Positions 1-10,756 of a stretch of 14,565 nucleotides of DNA are shown here, in pieces. The position numbers and the translations under genes were made by a program. The notes below the pieces were generated by a model. The model worked only from the letters and a program-made list of their open reading frames with translations, did no database searches and was not told the DNA's origin. How positions within the stretch are numbered: position 1 is the stretch's first letter; every line of letters begins with the position of its first letter. Source of the stretch: Smittium culicis (lineage: Eukaryota; Kickxellomycota; Harpellomycetes; Harpellales; Legeriomycetaceae); the NCBI GenBank assembly GCA_001970855.1, contig LSSN01001782.1:1-14565 (forward strand), written 5' to 3'.

Positions 1-930
1 GAGACCATTGGAAATAACTTTGGGTTGTAATTACATAATTAGGGATAAACTTTTTTTAAACGCGTCACGAAATTATTTTTTAGAAATTTGTTTGCGCGTT
101 TTAGAAATTTGTAAGAAACTTTTATAAAATCGTATGCAAAACCCTGTATCATTTAATATTAATGGGATCATAGTATGGCTCAACCTTTACTTGTAAATAA
201 ATACTAGATATGGGGAAAATTACAAGGAATATTACACTATTTTTCTAGGGTTTGTATTAGGATAAAATTAAAGACAAGAAAATTTTTAATAAAGCAGTTT
301 AGTCTATCAAGCTAACAAATCTTATTCTCTGAAATTTTTCAATTTTAGATTTTTTAAAATAAACCTATAACATATATATAACCCAATCATTTAGATAATA
401 ATAATAGTAATAATAATAATAATTTTTTAAAGGAATTTATTGAAACAAGATTAAAATTTATATAAAATAAATATAAAACTGTTAAAAAAAGTTATATAAA
501 AAGTTCGCTCAATCAACTGCACTCAAGCCCTAAAGGGTCTTCGTACCTGAAAGCCGTTGAGTTAAGGAAGTTTGGGAACATTTAATTCTCTTAAGAATCA
601 ATTTTCGGTGCAAAGAGATGATCTCTAGAAATTTTTCTGCAAGATCGAAGAAGGTGGAAGATTGCGGAATTATATTCTCAGTGTGATTTTTTTTTTCTCT
701 AATACGTGGACTTAAAGTATTCCATCATGATGCAATCCACTTTGTTGTTACCTTTAACCTTAATAAAATGTGCTTATTCTAAAATGCTATCTTGTTTAAA
801 AATTTTTTTATATAAAGCTTTTACAATCGAATCGAATATGAATTTTTTTATCACGAGAAATATGAGCGATCTGGCAGCACAAATGCCGTCCAAAAATTTC
901 GCTGTCTCCAGCTCATAATTTAGATCGGCA
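1..930. other. AT-rich intergenic DNA, no supported gene
   Basis: Most of this stretch is very AT-rich with homopolymer runs and many stops in all frames. Two patches are noticeably richer in G+C: about 505-690 and about 855-955. Neither carries a reading frame that I recognise. A 70-codon frame at 706-918 is low-complexity and starts in AT-rich DNA, so I do not call it. The patches may be decayed pieces of mobile elements, like the clear one at 1011-1532, but this is inference from composition only. Confidence 0.6.
394..422. repeat. (ATA)n trinucleotide microsatellite
   Basis: A run of ATA/TAA units with a single interrupting G (near 406) spans about 29 bases. It is a simple sequence repeat in intergenic DNA. 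A shorter run of the same unit lies at about 9580-9595 inside intron 1 of the aminotransferase gene. Confidence 0.85.
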
Positions 931-949
931 GTGCCAGCGCGGAGCTGGA
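907..949. repeat. 8-bp inverted repeat next to the retroelement tail
   Basis: TCCAGCTC at 907-914 is the exact reverse complement of GAGCTGGA at 942-949, separated by 27 bases. Both arms lie in a GC-richer patch just beyond the 3' side of the retroelement fragment. They could be part of that element's 3' untranslated region or of an unrelated degraded repeat. The stem is short and may be chance. Confidence 0.4.
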
Positions 950-965
950 TAAAATATTGTTTAGA

Positions 966-979
966 CCCCCCCCCCCCCC
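966..979. repeat. C14 homopolymer (G14 on the minus strand)
   Basis: Fourteen consecutive C residues sit in otherwise AT-rich DNA, about 30 bases beyond the stop codon of the minus-strand retroelement frame. In element orientation this is a G-run in the 3' flank. Such a long G/C homopolymer is rare at this base composition, and its exact length may be unreliable in the assembly. A second run, G9 on the plus strand, lies at 6406-6414 in RPC1 intron 2. Confidence 0.85.
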
Positions 980-1010
980 AAGGAGTTTCACAACTAGCCC
1001 CAACTGAGCT

Positions 1011-1532
1011 TCATCGGAATGTAAAAGCAATAAATTGCTGTACGAGCGGATCGAAGCTGGTATGAACCGGCCAATCGTTTCGGTTCTGACTGCGCCACAG
1101 GGCGCAGTCTAAAATAATGTGGTCCGCTGTCTCAGGGGTCTGGAGGCTGCAGAAGGGACAAAAGGTTTTGTATTTTCGGTCGATGATTTTGGTGTTGGCC
1201 ATGCGCTGAGCAGTCCAGTAGCTGCCCATTCGCATTTTCCCGACATCCTGGAGGCCCAGCCTCAGTGTGGGATGCAGTGCGGTGAGGCCAATCCAATTGC
1301 CTTTATTTTTGATATTTCGGCTTATTGCCCAGTGTTGTATTTTCGATTTGTTATTTTTCGCCTTACGGCTGGCCAATGAAATCACAGTCTGTCCAGCGGC
1401 GTTTTTGGTGCAGTATTTCTTGATCCACCCGGAGCACCCGGTCACCCAGGTGGATTTCTGCGCCTTGATAGGCTGCTTGATGAGGTCGGCGATCCACGTT
1501 TTGGAAGCCGGCCACCTGAATCGAATAAGAAA
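1011..1532 (-). mobile_element. Non-LTR (LINE-type) retrotransposon remnant, C-terminal end of reverse transcriptase protein
   Basis: An open frame of 173 codons on the minus strand follows an in-frame TGA at 1533-1535 and ends with TGA at 1011-1013. It has no plausible start: coding-like sequence begins abruptly near 1520 next to AT-rich DNA, as expected of a 5'-truncated LINE copy. Near the end is a zinc-finger-like cluster, CPFC followed by H and C, in the pattern C-x2-C-x9-H-x4-C. This is typical of the region after the reverse transcriptase domain in fungal and other LINE proteins. No palm-domain motif is left. The protein seems to stop early after the finger. The segment is much richer in G+C than its surroundings, so the plus-strand frames here are shadows. 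It lies about 210 bp downstream of RPC1, in the same orientation. The family assignment rests on the finger and overall style, not on a database match. Confidence 0.8.
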
Positions 1533-1742
1533 TCAATTGAATCAATGTAATCTTTTTTAAAAAAATAAAAGCGCAAAAATTGCAAAAAAAAAACGTTTTA
1601 ATTTAAAAACTAGTGGTATAACGAAAAATAAAAATAAAGTTTCTTATTTTTATTTTTTTTATATATTATAGTAATTTAACCATAGGTATTTATCAAAAAT
1701 AAGGCAGAGAAATCATTTAATACTATCTTTTATTTTAAAGTT

Positions 1743-4700
1743 TTAGTTGACGGAAACTGAGCTATAGTGATCATCCAAGTCAAATAGCAGTGGTCTTGGT
1801 TTGAATTTTATATTTCCGCCAGAGCTGGGGGGCAGTTGAGGTTTTCTAGAAACATGTTCTTTTTGTAGAGAGTCCAAGTTGTACTCGATCATGTCTTTAG
1901 AAATTTCGCTTGTCAAATCAGCTGAGCTTGCAGAGACGAGGATATTTACGTTATCGCGGTTGCCTTCAGTGTCTATTTCGAAAATTTTTGAAGGGTTAGA
2001 GGTACTAAATTGGCTGTTTGGTGAAACATCGTCGTCAACAAGTAGCTTGAACATTCCTGTGCCGATATTCATTTGGGTTCCCATAATAATTCTTTCAGAG
2101 ACGCCTTCAACAGCATCACGTTTTCCATATATGGCTGCGTCAAAGAGGTGGTCTGTTGTTTTTTCGAAACTTGCTAACATCATTACAGAATCTTTCATCT
2201 TGGCAATACCGAATCTAGTAATTCCTAAAACTTCGCCTTTATATGTCATAACATCACCAAGCAACATCATATGACGGGGATCAATACTCATACCGTGACT
2301 CTCCATAGTATATTGAATTTCGTTAATGATAGTTTGTCTAGCTGCTTCAATTCCAAGGACTTTTTGCATTTCCATAACATGGTTACTAGTAGTTTTAGTG
2401 CCAATCACACCATCGGTGTTCATTACATCTTTCAAGCCATATCCTTCTACAAGCAAATCATAAGTACCTTTTCCGCTGTCTGAAATAACAGATCTAACAA
2501 TCTGTGGGTATCCATTAACTACGACTTTAGGTAAGAACCGTTTATAATTTTGCATGTTGTAATGTAAAAGCTCCTTGTCCTTCTTGACGACAAACACACG
2601 AAGTCTGTCAGGGTAATAAATGCGAACGTTTCGGTCCTCAATTTTAAGTTTGCATCGTGCAATCGCGGAAGCGATTTGGTCTAAGGTTAGTTCGAGTTGG
2701 AGTTTCTCAAGAGTTTTCAGGTCAATTTTTATTCCTAGATAACACTGGCTGGGTCTATAAACTTCCTCAATGCATTCCGCGATATCACCAAGTAAGCAGC
2801 TTTCAACACGGCCTTTAACAATGCGTGCAGACTGTAAATTATTATTTGATACCAATTTTGCTGTAATGATCGGAGTGCTGATATTACTAGCAGCATTAAT
2901 AATTTCTTTTATTCTAGGTACACCGAGTGTAACGTTCATGGACGCAACACCAGCAAAATGGAAAGTTTTAAGAGTCATCTGAGTTCCTGGTTCACCAATT
3001 GATTGGGCACCAAGTGCACCAACAGCTGTCCCTGGTTCGATTTTCGATTTTAAGTATTTGTGTAAGCAGGATTCAAAAAATTTGACAAGTCTTTTTTTAG
3101 TAACCTGTAAGATGTTGTTTACAGTTTTTCTAGAAGCATAATCGGCATCATTATCCAAAAATTCAAGGTATCCAAAACTTTCGTCGTCAGTGTTTAATAA
3201 GTCAGGGGCTTCGATATAGCTAGGGAGGTCAAATACAGTTCTTAATTTGGCCAATTTACTTGCAAGGTTGTCACAAAATAGATACAAAGAGTCAAGCCAA
3301 GATTTAGTGCAATTTTTGCTGAATTTATCTAAAGAAGTGACATCAATGCACATTTTCTTGATTAAAAATGGCGACAAGCTTTGAGGATTAGAAGAGTCTA
3401 TTTGTATAGTTTGTTCTATGTGAGACCAATTACTGTTAAACTCAACAGGATAACCTTCGCCTTCAAGTTCAGATGGGTCAAGGCCATCGTCACCATAAAC
3501 AAATTGAACAATTCCATTAGTTGAGTTACGGACTGATGTGTCGTAGTTAATAGAAAGATCTTCAAGAGCTTTCATTAAACGTCTTTGCATGTAGCCAGTT
3601 TCAGCTGTTTTAACAGCAGTATCAACAAGACCAACTCTACCAGAAACAGCATGGAACAAAAATTCTGGAGGCGATAGACCAGTATAAAAGCTGTTTCTTA
3701 CAAAGCCTTTGGCGGCAGGAGTTTTAGAGAATTTGGGGAAATGGGGTAGAGACCTATCTGTGAAACCGTCACCAATTCTGGAACCGCTTACGATTTGTTG
3801 ACCGACAGAAGCAACCATCTGACATACATTAATAATCGAGCCCTTTGATCCACAAGTAGCCATAATAAGTGGTGCGTTGTGTCTGCCCAATTCTTGCATA
3901 CAAATGTTACCAGCATCATCACGGACTCGGGATAATATACCAGATAAGTGGGATTCAAGAGTTTGTTCATCGTCGCAACCAGGAAGACATTCGAGTTTAC
4001 CTAATGACGAATCGCGAATTAGTTCGTCAGTTTTTTTGTATGCAGCTTCGATAATTATATCTTTTTTATTTCTCAGGATTTCTCCAGGCGTTACGTCAGA
4101 AATACCTATTGAAAAGCCTTGGTTGCAACTCCATCTTGCAGAAAGTTTTGCAAGTCTGTTCATAATTTCAGCAGCTTCTTTGGTACCATAATCGTGGAGA
4201 ACAACAAAGAAAATAGATTTCTTTTTACCGTCACCAACGATTGATTTGTCAAGAGCACCACACATTATTTCGCTGTTCTTGATAACAAGATAACCGTCAT
4301 TGGGGCAAAGGTCTGGAGCTCTATTAGATCCTGGAGGGGGTTTTGAGAACGATTTAGTTTTAGTTTCAAGCGAAACTGAAACAGGAGAATTGTGATTAGG
4401 TTTCATAAGCAAGTTGATGATTTGTTTTCCGGACCATAAACACATTGGACGTAAGATACAAGGGCCTGGTATGTCAATGTGGACATTGGCATCGAAGCAG
4501 TATGAGATAATCTGAGTAACTTCGGCTCGTGTGTAAAATTTATCTTTTTGGGTTATCAAGAAAGAGGTTGTGATAAAATCTTGTGTAGCACCAATAATAG
4601 GCTCACCATTTCTAGGGGTTACGAGGTTATTTTTGACCCCCATTAAAATTGTTGCTTCAGCACGGGCTTCTTGGGTTTGAGGTAAGTGGATATTCATTTC

Positions 4701-6891
4701 GTCACCGTCAAAATCAGCATTATATGGAGTGCAGACACATTCATTAAACCTGAAAGTTCTCCAAGGCTTAACTCTAGCTCGATGGGACATGATTGAGAGA
4801 CGATGTAAAGAGGGCTGTCTGTTAAATAAAACGATATCGCCATCATCTAAATGTCGCTCTACGATATCACCAACAACAAGCTCATTTGCAATATCACGTC
4901 TGTTACCAAATTTTAAAAAGCGCTTCATGCCATTGTCAGCCAATTTTTGCACGTAATTAGCTCCAGGGTGTTTCAAGGGACCGTTTATGACCAGTTTTCT
5001 AAGCTTGTTGATATTAAAAGAGGTGACAACTTCAGGGAAAGTCAAAACTTTGGCAACAAGCTCTGGTATAGCAACTTCATCGATTCCCATATTAGGATCA
5101 GGCGAGATAACTGTTCTTCCAGAAAAGTCAACTCTTTTTCCAGACAAGTTTCCTCTAAAGCGGCCTTGTTTACCTTTTAAGCGCTGAGTAAAGCCTCTGA
5201 TTGGCTTTCCAGAAATTTGAGCAGGAACTCCAGGAACCTCTGAGCTAATGTACATAGCAACTGCGAGAGACAGGAAGTCCCATTGTTCCATAATATTTCC
5301 AACTGATGCGCCCTTGTTAATTCCGCTTTCGATCAAAGAGTTTATAAAAATAATTTCTGTGAGTTTAACGGTTAAGTCGTCTTCATTGCTCTTATCATCT
5401 TGAGCAACAGATGGTCTAATACAGCAAGGTGGTACTGGGATGGCTGTCCATAAAAGTTGTTCAGGTCTTCCGTTATTTTTGTCTAGGCCCATTAGTTCAC
5501 AATCCTAAAATTGAGTATTTTAATATGGAAAATATTAGTATAGAGAATAAAGATAGGAGCTGAGAATGGGAATAATAAATACCTCGTCAGGAATACGTTG
5601 GAAGAGTTGAAATACTCTGAGAGGAGTTAGTTCCTCTTGAGCTTTTCTAACAACAGATTTTAGTTCGGGGCTGTCTTTAACAGCAGTTTCTAACTTATTA
5701 ATGAATTCGCTTTGTTCAATGGCGGTTCTTTTTTGTCTGAATTTTTCGTGAACGATTTTCAAGGGGCCAGCTTTTTTAACTACGCCGTTGGTTCCTTTAC
5801 AGTGCATGCAGTAGGTGACTTTTTTGCAAGTGGCAGTGACAGATTTAATTATTTGCTGAGTTCTTAAATTATCGATCCCAACAGTTCTAAGGCGTTTTAT
5901 AAAGGATATCCTTTCAGTTTCGTTAAGCATAACTCGGCAGCAGCTCTATTTTTTAAATAAGGAACAAAATTAAATTGGATAAATTAGGGTTTTTTTTTTT
6001 TTTTTTAATGTTGGAAAACGAGAGAGTAACAGTTTTATAAAGTCAATAAATAAGTGTAAGTGTATGAGGAAGAATTGATTTGATGGATAAAATGGATTTA
6101 GACAGTAGAATAAATCAGGAAAAGTGAGTAAAAAAAATACTTTGCATATGCATTGAAGGATGGTGGTTATAGCTTTAAAGAATCCAATGTGAAACACTGG
6201 GACGCAAAGATTTATATGGCCCCAGTGTCCAATACAGTCAGCTAGTTGAAGTCCGCAGGTTTCACAAAAGCTCTTTTTATCAGATATACCCTATTTTTTT
6301 TTAATAAAAACAAAAATGAACCCAGTTAAAAAAGTCGTTATAAATCACTAAGTATAAAAATGAGTGTTTGAATATAAGCTTTTTTAAAAATAAATGAGCA
6401 GATTAGGGGGGGGGAGAGAGGTTTAGCAATTTTCATAGTCATAAAATTAATTAAATTATTTATACTCAGCATGAAAATTTTTTCATTTATAACGCATAAT
6501 TAAAAGCGAGATTGAAATTAATTAAATGTGTTATAAAATAGATATAGTTGAGGTATATATTCGTATCAAAGAAGGGAAATCTTACGAGTCTTCTATCGAG
6601 GACACCATTTTTGACAGGATCACGGGTGTCAGAGTAATAGAGATCTCTGTGGTTGATTTGAATTTCAGAGGATTTTCGAATGTCGCTGGCGCTTGATACA
6701 CCAAATTCGATATATTTTCTAAATGAGAAAAAGGCAAGTTGAATTAAAGACGATTATTAGCAGCCTATTCATGTGAATAGATAAATAAATAAGGGAAAAG
6801 TGATTTTTTTTGTATTTTGAGTTTGTATAGGAATAGAGTTTAAGAGCACTCACACTCTTTTAGGCGCCTTGTGCGCAACATGTTTTTTCAT
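1743..6891 (-). CDS. RPC1: DNA-directed RNA polymerase III largest subunit (RPC1/RPC160), five exons, 1481 aa
   Basis: Largest subunit of nuclear RNA polymerase III, which makes tRNAs and 5S rRNA. My exon model is 6891-6854, 6718-6586, 6290-6141, 5945-5583 and 5504-1743, with introns of 135, 295, 195 and 78 nt. Donors are GTGAGT, GTAAGA, GTATTT and GTATTT; every acceptor is TAG. The ATG at 6891 is the first in frame after a TAG at 6909-6907. Residues seen: first zinc site C66, C69, C76, H79 (split from the start by two introns); second zinc pairs C106/C109 and C153/C156; active-site NADFDGD at 490-496 with D492, D494 and D496 binding catalytic magnesium; bridge-helix region about 839-878; trigger-loop region about 1051-1098. 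Sequences such as GVVKKA, CIRPSV and the shared run [20 protein letters not shown] point to Pol III rather than Pol I or II. Length is close to the roughly 1400-1460 aa of known homologues. The last 98 residues are a diverged tail. No frameshift or missing key residue was seen. Confidence 0.97.
5990..6006. repeat. T17 homopolymer in RPC1 intron 3
   Basis: Seventeen consecutive T residues on the plus strand (A17 on the coding strand) lie inside RPC1 intron 3, about 42-58 nt upstream of its TAG acceptor at 5948-5946. On the coding strand it is an A-run, so it is not a polypyrimidine tract. Confidence 0.85.
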
Positions 6892-8021
6892 GTTTAAGGA
6901 GTATTGCTAAATTTTTGATAATTAGCACAAAGATTATAAGGAAGTATTCTAGAAGTCGCGCTGTTCTTTGATCTTGAATAATAAATGTGTAGATGGTTTT
7001 CAAATATTCTTGATGAGATTTGTTGTCGATTTATATTATATAGTAACTAGAAGGCCTGCACTATATAAAATATTTTGAAGGTAGCTATTGATGGAGAAGA
7101 TAAATAAAGAAAGAGGCGAGAGTGTATTTTAACGTATAAGAGAAAAAAAAAGAGAAAAAATAGCAAATTTAAATAATAGAGTAAAATTTTTATTATTTTG
7201 TAAATTACAGTATTTGTTTAATATTAAAGCTATAATAATTAGCTTTGCTTATTATTTTTTATATGCTCAGTCTTTTTGCGATCCTATTCGCGTATTGGCC
7301 ATAAATAATCTGATTTATTATTAATTTTTATTTTTATATACAGCTGAAATTTATTAGTTTGATTTGACAAGAAAATAAGGCATTATCCCTTTCCCGTTCA
7401 ACAGTTTTTAAATGAATTAATGTATTGATTCGCATATGATTTTAAGAATGTATACTATTTGATGACAATAGCTTTTATTCCAATAAATCTTGAATCTTTA
7501 AAATTAAATTTAATAGCTGAACATGGTTGGATATATTTGGTAGATCAAAAACTTTCTACCGCCTGTGAAAGGGTAAAGAGCTAAAAAAAAATTTTTTTTT
7601 CACATTTCATACCCTATATTTATACATTTAGAAATAAATTATTCATCTTTTGTCACTAATTAAATCTCTTGGTGTTTAAAAATTATGCCATCTATTGGCC
7701 AGAAATCATAAGTCTTTATACCAATAATTTATAAATCAGCCAATAGATAACATTATTAAGCTGATTTATTTTGTTGGAGAGTATCGACTTGAATATAACA
7801 GTAGGAAAGAGAATATTCTGATTCGTGGATTCACATCAAGTTTATACCAGTACTCAGCTAAATTTATGTCGAGATTATTAACTAGTTTATATAAATGTGA
7901 TATTTCATAAAAATACTGAAATAAAATATAATTAAAATGGCTTATTATTAGTATTTAGCAAAAAAAATATTGTAGAATTTTTCCTAAAGGGTTATTGGTA
8001 GTATATGATAAATATAATTGT
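6892..8021. other. Intergenic region between tandem genes: 3' flank of aminotransferase and promoter side of RPC1
   Basis: This 1130-bp stretch separates the stop of the aminotransferase (8022) from the start of RPC1 (6891), both on the minus strand. It should hold the aminotransferase 3' UTR and the RPC1 promoter and 5' UTR. It is AT-rich with stops in every frame. I see no tRNA, no recognisable RNA gene and no protein frame. The only structured items are an A9T9 palindrome at 7583-7600 and the inverted repeat at 7690-7748. No specific promoter element can be named with confidence. Confidence 0.7.
7690..7748. repeat. 10-bp perfect inverted repeat with 39-nt spacer
   Basis: ATCTATTGGC at 7690-7699 is the exact reverse complement of GCCAATAGAT at 7739-7748. 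The spacer is AT-rich. It could be the terminal repeats of a tiny MITE-like relic or a pair of CCAAT-type sites in opposite orientation, because each arm contains CCAAT on one strand. It lies about 800 bp upstream of the RPC1 start codon. No target-site duplication is apparent at the arms. Confidence 0.45.
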
Positions 8022-9735
8022 TTAGTAGGATTTAGTGACTTTGGCAAGACGTTTTTTAGTTTCTTCAAAGATATCATCAGTTTTACAGAAGGCAAATCGG
8101 ATGTAATCATCAGCTAGTGGAACGTTAGCGTCAGAGTAGAATTCAGCGGGTGGAATACAACCGATACCGATTTCAGTTGTGAAGAAGTATGATAGAATGA
8201 ACCCTTTTCCGCGCTCTCTGATATGATCTGGGATCTCAAAGTTTTCTGGGATTTTCACTTTGTTGGCATTGACTAGAAGGAAGTAAGATCCGTGTGGAAC
8301 ACTGTAAGGCAGGCCAACTGAATCAAAAGCATCCATTAATTTTTGTCTTCTGGAGACATACTCCTCTCTTTGCCTATCAAAGTATCCGTTCACAAGCGCT
8401 TGCTCGAATGCAGTCGCACAGGCCTCTTGGATAGGCGAACAGGCTACAAATACAGTTCTTTTGTGCACCGCCAAACATGGTGAAACTAAGTGCTCAGGGC
8501 CAATTAACCATCCAATACGCCACCCAGTAACACTAAATAGTTTGCCCATTGATCCAACTATTAAAGTACGTTCATACATCCCGTCGATTGAAGCAATTGA
8601 CACGTGTTTGACGTTGTCGTAGTACAGATTCTCGTACACTTCATCGGAAATAACTAGCAAATTGTACTTTTTGGCCAAATTGGCTATTTCAGTAAGCTCT
8701 TCCAGCGTGAAGACTTTTCCAGTTGGGTTGTGGGGAGTGTTGAGCACAAGAATTTTTGTTCTTTCGTTGATTGCTGCTTCTAATTCTGCCATATCAACTT
8801 TCCACTCGTTGCTTGAGATTGTATTGGATTCGGGTTTCAAGCTAGGGTCTACTCTCATGGGAACATATACTGTTTTCCCGTTAGCGATAGAAACATTTGG
8901 AGCATATTGGTCAAAAGCTGGTTCAATAACAACAGTTTCGTTGCGACCACCTAATATTCATGTTTTTGTAAGATAAATCGTATTTTAATGGCTGGTATAT
9001 ATATTTATTTGATTTAACGAAATAAAAAAATAATTATATGAAATAAATAATCACCTTGCTCGAGATAGGCAAGCATCACACACAAGATACCTATATAGGG
9101 AATGTTATAAATTATTTTTGAATGTATAAGTGATATAAATAAGGATAAATAAAAAATCAAAAGAGCTTATAAGAACAATACCTTCGTTAGCACCAGCAGC
9201 AACCATAACCTCAGAATTAGGATCGATTTTACGATTCAAGGAATCACTATATCTGTTTGCAAGAGCATTTAGTAGTCTAGCAGTACCTCTTGGATTTGGA
9301 TACTGGGCACAGCTATCTTTAACAATAGCTTCAGCTCCTGCCTGTTTGATAAAGTCTTCTACGGGGAAGCTATAGGTAAAATTAAGACAGAATATAGATA
9401 AATAGTATGTAAATCGTATAGTATTAAGCTCAAAAATTAAAAAGTCAGAGCTTTATGCACATACTTCATGAAACCTTGACCTAAATTTACAGCGTTGGAT
9501 TTGGCAGCGGCATTGTTAAACATTGTCCAGACTGTTTAACGTTGTTAAGTGTTAGTATATATTTGAGGAAGAAGTGTGAATAATAATAATAATATTTTCA
9601 TTTAGAAAGTGAACAGCAGCCTTCTGAGAAAATTAAAAATAAGATGTATAGAATGTATTTGAGCTTACCATCGAGTCTAGCTTTCTTGTAGGCATCTGCG
9701 GGTACAATTACGCCTGAATTTGAAGTATTTGACAT
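8022..9735 (-). CDS. BNA3: Kynurenine aminotransferase (BNA3/KYAT family, PLP fold type I), five exons, 428 aa
   Basis: PLP-dependent aminotransferase expected to convert kynurenine to kynurenic acid using a 2-oxo acid; related enzymes also use glutamine, methionine or aromatic amino acids. My exon model is 9735-9669, 9531-9465, 9369-9182, 9090-9055 and 8950-8022, with introns of 137, 95, 91 and 104 nt, all GT-AG, giving a continuous frame. Residues seen: NLGQGF near the N-terminus as in the family (VNLGQGF); NTPHNPTGK with N194; SDEVYE with D222 (PLP ring nitrogen) and Y225; SMGK with K256 as the Schiff-base lysine; TGWR with R264; and R404 in YIRFAF, the expected carboxylate-binding arginine. 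Length is close to yeast Bna3 (444 aa). No mitochondrial targeting peptide or signal peptide is evident, so a cytosolic enzyme is likely. The fourth exon is only 36 nt, and the joint to exon 5 reads EQGGRNE where homologues have a shorter GDE turn, so that splice could be off by a few codons. Exact substrate preference cannot be told from sequence. Confidence 0.93.
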
Positions 9736-10756
9736 TTTTGTTTATTAATTTTATTTCAGGAATAATTACCTTGGAGTTATAAAAGGGCGTAGAGTAATAC
9801 AATTGCTCTGATTTTTAGAGTAATGAATAAAAGATGGAAGAAGACTAGGAAACAATTTAGAAAAAGTATGTACAGAATTAATGAGCATATATATTCTGTG
9901 TGAATATTGTTTTTTTTTTTCCTCCTTCGAGAAACAGTTTGATTATTTAAAACTGCATATACATATTTCAAGTTCAGGGGGAAATGGAATCGAAAATGAC
10001 GAAATTCGGTGTCAATATTAGTTATACTATGTTGTGTTATTACCAAATCTACCCTATAAAACCACAGACCAAAGCCCTAAATCTGCGATATAATCAGTCA
10101 CGAACCAAAGTTTTTTCTACAGAGTTCATCAGAATTTTAAGCCAAATAAAAATATATATCTTTTTTATTGGAGAGGCCACCAACGTGCCTTCAAGTCACG
10201 GACTTTTAATTCATAAATCACATATACGCTGCTCTTTAGCAGATAGATATAATAAATTTCAGTCGCTCTTTTATGGAGAGTTTTTGCTGCAACATTTACT
10301 GCGCATCCAACTTGCTTTTTAATTTCAATCTCCATATATACATTTTTTCATTTTTCGTTCAGTTTTTAGGTTCTGAAAACATCTTATCGCTAATTCGTTG
10401 TAGTCATTTATTTCTATCTTTATCCCAAAGCTCCATTAATTATTAAAAGTTGCGTTTTTTGACAAATACTCCAATTATATCTTTTTATCTGCTTTTTCTT
10501 ATTTTTGATTTATGCTGAATATATTTTTTATTGGGCGCCAACGATTAGTATTATCCAATCATCTGAATCGCAAATACTATTTAATATTTAGTTTTACTAT
10601 TTGTAATTTATTTAAAGTTTTACTAAGGGACCTTTCAGCTAAGAGAATATATTTTGATGTACAATATAATACTAATCCAAATTCAACTACTTCATATATA
10701 TTTACTCTTTGTACCAAACCGCGAATCAATTCTATAATTAATTGTCAAGAATCAGC
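9736..10756. promoter_or_regulatory. Divergent upstream region shared by the aminotransferase and the G-patch gene
   Basis: The aminotransferase starts at 9735 on the minus strand and the G-patch gene at 10757 on the plus strand, so this 1021-bp stretch holds both promoters and 5' UTRs. It is AT-rich. A 112-codon plus-strand frame (9984-10322) and an 89-codon minus-strand frame (9777-10046) overlap each other here. Neither shows a recognisable motif or coding-like composition, and I treat them as chance. I cannot point to specific TATA or factor sites. Confidence 0.65.

Noticed and set aside
706..918. 70-codon plus-strand frame
   Set aside because: It is low-complexity, rich in Leu, Lys and Phe from AT-rich DNA, and crosses a composition boundary. 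No motif supports it.
1119..1560. Plus-strand frames of 86 and 97 codons
   Set aside because: They are shadows opposite the minus-strand retroelement frame, whose zinc-finger motif shows the true coding strand.
5970..6197. 75-codon minus-strand frame
   Set aside because: Its first 19 codons are the end of RPC1 exon 3; the rest reads into intron 3 after the GTATTT donor and is not protein-like.
9984..10322. 112-codon plus-strand frame between the divergent genes
   Set aside because: It overlaps an 89-codon minus-strand frame, has no recognisable motif, and its residue make-up looks like translated AT-rich DNA. It sits where the promoters and 5' UTRs must be.
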